Source: Candidatus Cloacimonadota bacterium (GTDB lineage: Bacteria > Cloacimonadota > Cloacimonadia > JGIOTU-2). From it: a stretch of DNA of 18,999 nt. A model generated the notes under the pieces. It saw only the letters and a program-made list of their open reading frames with translations. It made no database searches and had not been told where the DNA came from. The position numbers and the translations under genes are program-made. Each line of letters opens with the position of its first letter. Within the stretch, counting starts at the first letter, position 1. Where the stretch lies: assembly GCA_021160355.1 (NCBI GenBank), contig JAGHCS010000024.1:1-18999 (forward strand), given 5' to 3'. Of this stretch, positions 7,533 through 14,408 are shown one piece after another.

Positions 7533-8399
7533 ATGGAAAAAATATTAGACGGTAAACCGGTCGCAAAAGCTATTTATCAAGAACTCAAGGAAAAAGTAGC
7601 CATCCTCTATGATAAAGGTATTATTCCACGACTTTCTGTTTTCAAGGTTGGAAACGATCCAGCTTCAGACTTTTATGTTCAAAATATTCAAAAAAGAGCT
7701 CAGAAAATTGGAGTACTTGCCGATGTCATTACTTTCGAAACTTTTATTCCTGAAGAAGAACTCATTAATGGAATACAGAAAGCGAATAAAGATCCAAAGA
7801 TCAATGGCATCATGTTGCAGATGCCCTTGCCGGAGCAGTTTGATAAGAACAAGGTTGTCATTCAAATCGATCCCGCCAAAGATATCGATGGACTCCATCC
7901 TGTAAACGTCGGCAGACTGGTCTTAGGACAGAAATGTTTTATACCGTCTACGCCTTCTGCGGTAATGGAATTGCTGAAGTATTACAAAATTCCTACAGAA
8001 GGAGCTCGGATTGTGATCATTGGGAGAAGTGCAATTGTGGGGCTTCCTTTGCTCAATCTTCTTGTACAAAAAAAAGATAGTGCAAATGCAACGGTGACTT
8101 TATGTCATTCCAGATCTAAGAATATTCAGGAAATTTCGAAAAATGCTGATATTCTTATCATCGCAATTGGGAAATCAAGATTCGTCGACCACACATATAT
8201 TTCAAGTAGATCAATCGTTATTGATGTCGGTATTAATGAGATCTATGATACTGACACAAAGACGAATATCTATGTTGGTGATGTATTTTATCAAGACGTT
8301 TTATCAACTGTTCAAGCTATCACACCAGTGCCCGGAGGAATAGGTACGATCACTACAGCTTCTCTACTGAAGAATGTTGTTGAAGCGAGCTGGATTTGA
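7533..8399 (+). CDS. folD: FolD-type methylenetetrahydrofolate dehydrogenase, cyclohydrolase lysine missing
   Basis: A 288-residue FolD homologue of normal length. The N-terminal catalytic lobe has D-P-A-S-D-F-Y-V, G-I-M-L-Q-M-P-L-P and K-D-I-D-G-L-H-P-V-N-V-G-R-L. The Rossmann NADP-binding lobe has G-R-S-A-I-V-G-L-P, A-T-V-T-L-C-H-S-R-S and A-D-I-L-I-I-A-I-G. FolD normally oxidises 5,10-methylene-THF and then hydrolyses methenyl-THF to 10-formyl-THF. The conserved Y-x-x-x-K lysine (Lys54 in E. coli as I recall it) is replaced by Ile52, while the partners Gln96 and Asp119 remain at the expected spacing. The C-terminal signature normally G-G-V-G-P-M-T reads G-G-I-G-T-I-T, with Thr272 for Pro. 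The start is ATG 9 nt after the ymdB-type stop, with AGAAAGAGA upstream. It may be a mono-functional dehydrogenase; that is inference. Confidence 0.9.
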   Translation: MEKILDGKPVAKAIYQELKEKVAILYDKGIIPRLSVFKVGNDPASDFYVQNIQKRAQKIGVLADVITFETFIPEEELINGIQKANKDPKINGIMLQMPLPEQFDKNKVVIQIDPAKDIDGLHPVNVGRLVLGQKCFIPSTPSAVMELLKYYKIPTEGARIVIIGRSAIVGLPLLNLLVQKKDSANATVTLCHSRSKNIQEISKNADILIIAIGKSRFVDHTYISSRSIVIDVGINEIYDTDTKTNIYVGDVFYQDVLSTVQAITPVPGGIGTITTASLLKNVVEASWI

Positions 8400-8501
8400 C
8401 CTGGATCAATACCAATATGAAAAATATTTCAAAAACGCAATTTTTTATTGACTTATAAATAATGACTACAAAATCTTTGTTCAAAGACGGGAGGTTTATA
8501 G
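8400..8501 (+). other. Intergenic gap between folD and the large lipoprotein gene
   Basis: This AT-rich 102-nt gap has no GC-rich hairpin followed by T residues, so no rho-independent terminator is visible after folD. It holds TTGACT at 8448-8453 as a possible -35 element, without a convincing -10. A short palindrome, CTTTGTTCAAAG, lies at about 8475-8486. The GGGAGG ribosome binding site of the next gene ends 7-8 nt before its ATG. A separate promoter for the lipoprotein gene is plausible but not shown. Confidence 0.5.
8448..8453 (+). promoter_or_regulatory. Possible -35 element (TTGACT) for the lipoprotein gene
   Basis: TTGACT lies 49 bases before the ATG at 8502. No clear TATAAT-like partner is found at 16-18 nt (the sequence there reads AAAATC or AAATCT), so this is only a candidate. 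The same hexamer family occurs upstream of the three minus-strand transcription units in this window. Confidence 0.2.
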
Positions 8502-10979
8502 ATGCTAAAGAATAGGTCTCTTTTAATTTTGGTAATTTTATTGTTAGTTGCAGTCTTAACAGTTCTAAGCTGCGGTAGAAAGGGTTCATTGAATCCTAAT
8601 GTTGCTCCGTACATAGAAATTTCGGATTATAGCGGAATTGCTCGACCGGATACTGTCCTTACTGATTCTGCCATGTCTCACGTAATTGGGAATCTCATTA
8701 ATCCCGCTATTTACGATTCACTTTTTTTTCAAGAAATATATTGGAAAGCTTGGGATGTTGATGGTGTTGTAAAATCCTTTGCCTACAGAATAGGAACTTG
8801 GGACAGTTTAAGTGAAGATTGGCAATATGATCAAACCTATGGAGTAAATGTTAGCGAGGATGGATGGGTACTGCACTTGCAGCCGAATGGCGAGTATGGT
8901 ATCTGGACACCGCTTAAAGAACGATTCCCCAAAACCCAAGTGTATTTTACTGCGAAGGATACGGCTGATTATAAACGCAACTTCGGCAAATTTGAAGTAA
9001 AATGCAAGGATAATTACGGTGAAGAATCAGATGTAGCTACACGGTATTTCTGCAGTTGGTCGGATATTCCTTCAACAAGTGTTATGACTTCACAAGGCAG
9101 CATTGATTCATTAAGAGTCGGTTCTGCGATACTTTTCAACTTTAAAGTTTTGAATGATGAAGATCCATTCGGTTATGGCTCCGAAGCTGCATATTACAAA
9201 TATCGTTTAATGTATTATCATAGTACTGGAACCGACACTGTCGATATTAATGGTGTTGGAGAAGTTTTAGATAGCACACAATGGTATTCCACAGAAGGTT
9301 ATCCCCTCAAGGATGAAGTTCTTCTCAAGGCTCAATATCTTGATGGAAATCCATACGGGAAACCAATCCTTAGAGTAAATGAGAAGTACGCCGATGGAAC
9401 GTACGAAGTTACAGAAATTCAAGTGAAAACAGTAGATAAAGCAGGTATTGAAGATCCGGATTATGCTAGTATGACTTTCTTTGTTCGAGGTTATTTCCAT
9501 CCAGATACTGCACCATTTATGGCACAGTGGGCAACGTATCTTCCAGATTTTCTGAAAAATAGTTCACTCAATATTTTACCTCACATTTTTGTGATCAGTG
9601 ATTATACTTGGTTAAATTATCTCTGTGAGAATGAAGATATTCCAAAGCGAGTTATTGGTAATGAAAACCATTATGCAAACCAATTCTATATGGCTAAGGA
9701 TACTACGCTTACTGCGATTTGGTCTAACAATATAGAGGTTTACATGAAGTGGGAATATCTTGGCCAATATGAATATGATGTTACTCGTGGAAGAATAGCC
9801 GCGAATCATACATATTTCTATGATACGAACCTTGATGACTATATTCAGTATTTCTGTGATGTTGAGTATATGGACATACAATTGGACGGAGGCACAGATG
9901 GCTTACCACCGGTTGGAACCATTATCACTGATAATGATACTGGAGAAGAATGGATGCGTCTGCCGATCTATGACGAGCAGACCTGCAAATTGTTTGGACT
10001 TTCTATCGGTGAGCATACTTTCAGAGTACGTTCTGTAGACTTTCAGGGAGCAGTCGATCCGACACCTGCAGAATTAACGTTTTATCTGCATGCCCCAATT
10101 CTTGAAGATGAAAAAGAAGGTTTGTTAATAGTTGATGATACTCAAAACCAAATTATATTTGCAGTGGAAGATTCTGTGAATCAGTTCTATCAAAATCTTA
10201 CAGCACATTGTACTGAAACTATAGAATGGTTTGATCTGCGCGATGCCACTCTTACATCTATCTATAATATGAATAAACAGCTGAGAAATGATGACATGGC
10301 TCCAAACTTTGCTCCGTCAGATATTCAGCAGTATAAAATGATATTGTGGTATGCCAATGATCCAAAGGGATTCTACAGCGATGTAACAAAAGTTCACTTA
10401 GTACAACATTACGATTTGATGCGCTATTATATGATTTCTGGTGGTTCAACTCTCTTTACTGGAACGGCTAAGATTTCCGATCCACTAACTCCTTCAACTA
10501 GGGATTTCCTCCAGTTGTATGGAGGACTTGCAGATACTCTTTCGGCTTTAACTCAAGAACTTGATACAAATAGCTGGCTTTGGGGTACTCCGAACACAAC
10601 GAACTCAATGTTTGTTGCCGCAAATGGACAGAATGGATTTACGAGTATTGATACTCTGCATCTAAATTGGAATCTTTATAGATTTCCTACAGGTTCATAT
10701 TTCCCCGGTTACTGGATTATGCCTACAAATCCCTTAGGTAAGATAAGTAATGTTACTTTCCTTAATGTAGATAATGCTGAACCGATCTTCTCTTGTGTAA
10801 CAGACACATTGGCGATCCATCAGCAATTTGCAGGTGCAACAATGGGGACAAAATACACTCACCAAACAGCAGAGAAACCAGTGTACATACTGGGATTTCC
10901 TCTCTACTATATGATGCCTGATGATTCAAAAGATTTTATTGATATCATCTTTGACGAAGTGGGTGTTGCTCACAATTAG
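8502..10979 (+). CDS. Large outer-surface lipoprotein with Ig/FN3-like repeats and C-terminal alpha/beta domain
   Basis: An 825-residue protein with a lipoprotein signal peptide: K-N-R followed by a Leu/Val-rich core and a lipobox V-L-S-C, giving lipidated Cys24 followed by Gly-Arg (no Asp at +2, compatible with the outer membrane). The next roughly 500 residues look like beta-sandwich repeats. The clearest ends in G-E-H-T-F-R-V-R-S-V-D-F-Q-G-A-V-D-P-T-P-A (about 510-530); another lies around 85-185. From about residue 540 the style changes to an alpha/beta domain. It has a first strand G-L-L-I-V-D-D-T, a second K-M-I-L-W-Y-A-N-D, then Y-Y-M-I-S-G-G-S-T-L-F-T-G, reminiscent of class I glutamine-amidotransferase-like folds. 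No catalytic triad is identifiable. GGGAGG precedes the ATG. A strong terminator follows the stop. I do not recognise a named family; function unknown. Confidence 0.9.
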   Translation: MLKNRSLLILVILLLVAVLTVLSCGRKGSLNPNVAPYIEISDYSGIARPDTVLTDSAMSHVIGNLINPAIYDSLFFQEIYWKAWDVDGVVKSFAYRIGTWDSLSEDWQYDQTYGVNVSEDGWVLHLQPNGEYGIWTPLKERFPKTQVYFTAKDTADYKRNFGKFEVKCKDNYGEESDVATRYFCSWSDIPSTSVMTSQGSIDSLRVGSAILFNFKVLNDEDPFGYGSEAAYYKYRLMYYHSTGTDTVDINGVGEVLDSTQWYSTEGYPLKDEVLLKAQYLDGNPYGKPILRVNEKYADGTYEVTEIQVKTVDKAGIEDPDYASMTFFVRGYFHPDTAPFMAQWATYLPDFLKNSSLNILPHIFVISDYTWLNYLCENEDIPKRVIGNENHYANQFYMAKDTTLTAIWSNNIEVYMKWEYLGQYEYDVTRGRIAANHTYFYDTNLDDYIQYFCDVEYMDIQLDGGTDGLPPVGTIITDNDTGEEWMRLPIYDEQTCKLFGLSIGEHTFRVRSVDFQGAVDPTPAELTFYLHAPILEDEKEGLLIVDDTQNQIIFAVEDSVNQFYQNLTAHCTETIEWFDLRDATLTSIYNMNKQLRNDDMAPNFAPSDIQQYKMILWYANDPKGFYSDVTKVHLVQHYDLMRYYMISGGSTLFTGTAKISDPLTPSTRDFLQLYGGLADTLSALTQELDTNSWLWGTPNTTNSMFVAANGQNGFTSIDTLHLNWNLYRFPTGSYFPGYWIMPTNPLGKISNVTFLNVDNAEPIFSCVTDTLAIHQQFAGATMGTKYTHQTAEKPVYILGFPLYYMMPDDSKDFIDIIFDEVGVAHN

Positions 10980-11003
10980 TTAATAAAGCTATAGTAAATA
11001 AAA

Positions 11004-11030
11004 AAGGCGAAATCGTATTGATTTCGCCTT
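11004..11030. terminator. Bidirectional rho-independent terminator
   Basis: AAGGCGAAATC (11004-11014) and GATTTCGCCTT (11020-11030) form an 11-bp perfect stem with a 5-nt loop. On the + strand it is followed by AA and eight T (11031-11040). On the minus strand the stem is followed by a T run (the A run at 11001-11005). It therefore ends both the + strand lipoprotein gene (stop at 10979) and the convergent minus-strand operon ending at 11050. Confidence 0.93.
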
Positions 11031-11049
11031 AATTTTTTTTAGAATTCAA

Positions 11050-12078
11050 TTATGATAAATATTTATTGGCAAAGAACTTAAAGAAATCTTTCTGAATGGT
11101 TGTCTTCACTGTACGTAATGCACGATTCTGAGCTTCAGTTAAGTTGAGGTGACCTTCACGATCACTCTTTGTGTACAATACAGCTTCGGCATTACTCACC
11201 TTATCAAGGATAGTAATCGAGAGCTCCCAGCGAACAAATTTTTCATCCCTGTCGAGATCTATCTTGGAGATTGATAAAGAACTTTCAATGCGAAAATCAA
11301 TATAATCCGCATCTGCTGCACTAGCATATACCATAAAACCGAAGTTATTAAAAACTTCTTTGAGATAATCTTCAAGATAATCATTATACTTACCTGAACC
11401 TATTACTATCACATGGATGGTTTTGGCAAAAGTGTTTCGTTCTGCAACAAGTTTCTCAAGCGGCTGCTTAAGTTCTATGCCGGCATGTGATGGAGAAATA
11501 ATTCTAAGCTGAGCATTTAATATCTCATTCTGCTCTGCAAGCTCGATTGCATTACTGAGATATTTAAGCTTGTCGAGCTTGGATGTACCTCCCTCATATT
11601 GAGAGTAGTATTGATCGATTTTCTGAGTATTTTGCATGATCTCGCTGTGATAAATGTCTTCGGTCTCACTCCTGTTAAGATATGCAATAACATAATATTC
11701 TCCACTGTTTGGGTCAAAATAAGAATCACCAATTTTCACATTTTTCAGTGTTTGTTCGCTTTGGATTTGAGTGAGATTTCTCATTTTTTCTTCTGCAGTC
11801 AGCGAAGTTTTATCTCCCACAGTAGTCTCTTCAAATTTTTGTGTGAGTGTTTCATCTGATTTGATATCAGCTTGGAATATTTTTGAAAGATTTGAATAAG
11901 CATCTTTTTCTGCTGATTTCTTCGTGTCACCAGAACCGACCGCAGAAAGATAATATGCATCTTTATATTTTGACTGGGGATTCATGACCCAATCTGGTGC
12001 TTTGTTCTTTTTCGCAGTGACCATAGAAGGTGCGCAGGACATGAATATTAGAACTAATAATATGATAAATTTTTTCAT
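11050..12078 (-). CDS. LPP20-family lipoprotein
   Basis: A 342-residue protein with a short lipoprotein signal peptide (M-K-K-F, a hydrophobic core, then F-M-S-C with Cys15). The segment after the Cys reads A-P-D-W-V-M-N-P-Q-S-K-Y, then Y-L-S-A-V-G-S-G-D-T-K-K-S-A-E-K-D-A-Y-S-N-L-S-K-I-F. This is the LPP20-family start: a 'P-x-W-V' entry, a 'G-x-G' strand and a helix of alternating Ala. A domain of about 130 residues follows (E-Y-Y-V-I-A-Y-L-N-R-S-E-T), then a C-terminal part (about 220-342) that I do not recognise. LPP20 relatives include outer-membrane lipoproteins of Helicobacter and FlgP-like proteins. It is last in the operon, 8 nt after the COG3014-type gene, with TAGGA overlapping that gene's stop as ribosome binding site. 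It ends at the bidirectional terminator. Confidence 0.85.
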   Translation of the reverse strand: MKKFIILLVLIFMSCAPSMVTAKKNKAPDWVMNPQSKYKDAYYLSAVGSGDTKKSAEKDAYSNLSKIFQADIKSDETLTQKFEETTVGDKTSLTAEEKMRNLTQIQSEQTLKNVKIGDSYFDPNSGEYYVIAYLNRSETEDIYHSEIMQNTQKIDQYYSQYEGGTSKLDKLKYLSNAIELAEQNEILNAQLRIISPSHAGIELKQPLEKLVAERNTFAKTIHVIVIGSGKYNDYLEDYLKEVFNNFGFMVYASAADADYIDFRIESSLSISKIDLDRDEKFVRWELSITILDKVSNAEAVLYTKSDREGHLNLTEAQNRALRTVKTTIQKDFFKFFANKYLS

Positions 12079-12086
12079 GATTGTTC

Positions 12087-13697
12087 CTAATCTAAGTAAT
12101 ATGATTCGATTAAATTAAGTCCATCTTTACTGACCTCTTTCTGTTCCATAAAATCAGAAAAGACAAGCTTATTGTTTGTATCAAAGTAATTGATCCTGAC
12201 ACTGTGAGTGCCCGGTTCTATGGACACATTACCGATATAAGCCATTGAGGGAAAGAAGTGGGAGATACGTAGATCTGCATTCTCGGTAGCATCAACAGCT
12301 ACATCAGTGGCGATCATTGCAAGCTTTCCAAAGAGATTATCACCAACCTGGTTGACCATTTCCTGTTTGCCCTGCTCGGCAAGCAAACCTTTCACCACGG
12401 TTCTAGTGATGGTTTTGAGATAAATAAGCGGTTCTTTGATCTTATAGGTGACGAACGCCGCATTCTCAAGACTTTCCAGCGGGTATAATTTGTACATCTG
12501 TTTATTATCTATCATTACTTCAATCCGGCTGATATCAGTACCTAATTTTTCCATATAGGGAAGTGGGAATTTAAAATGATAACCGGCTTCCATACCTTCC
12601 CATTCAATGATATCAAGTGTTGTAAGTTCTTGTTTTGGTTCTTCTTGTACTACTTCTTTTTTTGTTGAACCTGAAGATTTTGAGCTTGGTTGCTCTGTTT
12701 GTTTTGTAGTTCCAGAAGATGATGAACTTGTTTCTTCCTTTTTGGATGGCACGATATCAATAACAGCGTCGAAGAAACTTTTCGTGGCACTGATCATTTC
12801 ATTGGCTTCTTTCTTAGGATCCAGGTTCTTGCTTTCTCCCGGTACTTCCTGAGATGTGGCGATGATGAGCTTGTCCTTCTCTGTGTGTATCCAGAGAGTA
12901 TTTGCCTTTTTCTCAGGTGAATTTCCAACAAAAGTAAGAAAATAGAGCTGTGCTTTATCAGTACGGTCGAGATAGCCGTCGAACTCAGGTTGTGAAAAAT
13001 CGTATACAATCGGCTGCAGTTCAAAAGCTTCTTCTATTTCTGCCATATCAATTCTCGCGTCATCATATTTGCCTTCTGCTTTATAGAGAAGCATACTGAG
13101 ATAACGTGCAAGAGCAGAATTTTGAAACTTATTATCACCTATTTTGAATTCTTTTTTCTTGTCTTCTGATTCGTTATACTGTTTTGCGATTTTTTCATAT
13201 TTATCTTCGAGAATATTAAGCTTGTTATTTACTCTCCTGATCTCGACAAATGCGTCCTCGAAATTATCCATATGTAGATAGTTCAGAGCCTTGAATATGT
13301 TCAGATAAATATCCTCGTAATCTTCACCAAAATAATCAAGGGCATTATCGTTGAGTAACATGGAAGCTGCTGCTTTACCCACACTTTTTGTATAAAGATC
13401 TTCGATTGCATACTCTGCATCAGTCAGGTATTCGTTACTCTTTACGTAATCACCATTGTAATGATAGAGCATTCCCATATCGAGGTAGAAAAGGACTTTT
13501 TCCTTTTCTTTGTAAAACTTATCTTTTGAGTCCTCGATCTGTTCCAGGCATGCGTCATAATCCTGCTCTCTTAGTTTATCCATCATTCCAACGTATTGCC
13601 CCTTGGATGTGCGCATGCTCGAACATCCGGAAAAGGCTACGATGAGTAGTGATAGGATAATGATTGAAACTAATATTTTTTTCATTGTTGTTACCAT
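12087..13697 (-). CDS. TPR-like lipoprotein of the COG3014 type
   Basis: A 536-residue lipoprotein with a hydrophobic signal ending in F-S-G-C (Cys25 counted from ATG 13697). Residues about 35-260 are helical and TPR-like (Y-L-D-M-G-M-L-Y-H-Y-N-G-D-Y, Y-L-N-I-F-K-A-L-N-Y-L-H-M-D-N-F, A-R-Y-L-S-M-L-L-Y-K-A-E-G-K-Y-D-D-A). A Ser/Thr/Lys/Glu-rich linker follows at about 315-360. The C-terminal beta-rich domain has the P-L-P-Y-M strand and a late G-T-H-S-V-R-I-N-Y-F motif. The domain order and operon partner match the uncharacterised COG3014 group as I recall it. Two in-frame starts exist: ATG 13697 inside the end of the lpoB-like gene (ATGGTAA) and ATG 13685 just after its stop, giving M-K-K like the neighbours. 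Neither has a strong Shine-Dalgarno; coupling to the upstream gene is likely. Confidence 0.85.
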   Translation of the reverse strand: MVTTMKKILVSIIILSLLIVAFSGCSSMRTSKGQYVGMMDKLREQDYDACLEQIEDSKDKFYKEKEKVLFYLDMGMLYHYNGDYVKSNEYLTDAEYAIEDLYTKSVGKAAASMLLNDNALDYFGEDYEDIYLNIFKALNYLHMDNFEDAFVEIRRVNNKLNILEDKYEKIAKQYNESEDKKKEFKIGDNKFQNSALARYLSMLLYKAEGKYDDARIDMAEIEEAFELQPIVYDFSQPEFDGYLDRTDKAQLYFLTFVGNSPEKKANTLWIHTEKDKLIIATSQEVPGESKNLDPKKEANEMISATKSFFDAVIDIVPSKKEETSSSSSGTTKQTEQPSSKSSGSTKKEVVQEEPKQELTTLDIIEWEGMEAGYHFKFPLPYMEKLGTDISRIEVMIDNKQMYKLYPLESLENAAFVTYKIKEPLIYLKTITRTVVKGLLAEQGKQEMVNQVGDNLFGKLAMIATDVAVDATENADLRISHFFPSMAYIGNVSIEPGTHSVRINYFDTNNKLVFSDFMEQKEVSKDGLNLIESYYLD

Positions 13698-14293
13698 CTA
13701 AGTTTAGATTGTTCGACCAATTTTTTGATCTTTTTGGAACCCATCCATACGATCTCGCTAGTTTCCAGATTTACGAGATTCATATCTGCCTGGTAATACA
13801 CAACTTTTTTCCCTTCCACCGCATCTTCGATAGAAGACAAAATTCCCTGCAGCATAAAGTCTGCCCCAAGCTCCTGCGCCAATCTTTTTGCTGTCTCTTC
13901 TGACGCCTGACTTTGCTGGTCAAGTCGTTCATCACGGATTTCTTCTCGCTGTTCTTTGGCTGCGATAAATCGCACCTTGCCGGAATTAACGAGTTCTCTT
14001 TCAATATCTGTAGCAAAAGTTTCTGTATTGATATGCTCGCCTGTTTTGTTTCCAATTGTGCCAACGATCACGATGGGTTTCTCGTCATTATCACCCATCC
14101 AATTATACAGCCAGTTCGCATCCAGTACATCTTCCACGATATTCTCAGAGACTTGACGTGCATCAGTATCATTCCAGCGTCCGCTCAGATCAATTGTGGT
14201 GTCAACTCCAATGCGGGATACTTGCTTTGTGGGACCTCCACACGAAATGATCAGTGCAAGTACTGCAATAAATAAAACACTCTTTTTTAACAT
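13691..14293 (-). CDS. LpoB-family lipoprotein (penicillin-binding-protein activator family)
   Basis: A 200-residue lipoprotein with signal M-L-K-K, a hydrophobic core and I-I-S-C (Cys18). The mature part begins V-D-T-T-I-D-L-S-G-R-W-N-D-T-D-A-R, the hallmark entry of the LpoB/COG3417 family. It continues with P-I-V-I-V-G-T-I-G-N-K-T-G-E-H-I-N-T, F-A-T-D-I-E-R-E-L-V-N-S-G-K-V-R-F, the A-K-E-Q-R-E-E-I-R-D-E-R helix and the G-A-D-F-M-L-Q-G-I-L-S-S-I-E-D strand. In enterobacteria LpoB stimulates PBP1b from the outer membrane; whether this homologue activates a peptidoglycan synthase is not known. AGGAGG lies 6 nt before the ATG, the best ribosome binding site of the operon. It is the first gene and overlaps the next by a few bases. 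TTGACA lies 56 nt upstream. Confidence 0.87.
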   Translation of the reverse strand: MLKKSVLFIAVLALIISCGGPTKQVSRIGVDTTIDLSGRWNDTDARQVSENIVEDVLDANWLYNWMGDNDEKPIVIVGTIGNKTGEHINTETFATDIERELVNSGKVRFIAAKEQREEIRDERLDQQSQASEETAKRLAQELGADFMLQGILSSIEDAVEGKKVVYYQADMNLVNLETSEIVWMGSKKIKKLVEQSKLRW

Positions 14294-14408
14294 TATATCC
14301 TCCTGATAATATTTTATAATTCAATCCATTTACATTTAATCAAATTTTTGTCAAATAAAGAGTGAAATTAGATCCAGTTATTTTTATAAGTATCGATATT
14401 GCTATTTC
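14294..14408 (-). other. AT-rich gap upstream of the lipoprotein operon
   Basis: 115 nt between two minus-strand genes. It holds the AGGAGG ribosome binding site of the lpoB-like gene and one TTGACA hexamer. I see no hairpin plus T run, so the upstream secreted-protein gene (ending at 14409) has no visible terminator and some read-through into the lipoprotein operon is possible. Confidence 0.5.
14349..14354 (-). promoter_or_regulatory. Possible -35 element (TTGACA) for the three-lipoprotein operon
   Basis: A perfect TTGACA on the minus strand, 56 nt before the ATG at 14293. With a 16-nt spacer the -10 position would read TAAATG, a poor match, so the call is tentative. Confidence 0.3.

Noticed and set aside
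8412..8435. Hairpin TGAAA/TTTCA after folD as a terminator
   Set aside because: The stem is five AT-rich pairs with no T run; too weak to call.
13913..14275. 120-codon + strand open frame opposite the LpoB-family gene
   Set aside because: It is antisense to a gene with family motifs, a signal peptide and a good ribosome binding site.
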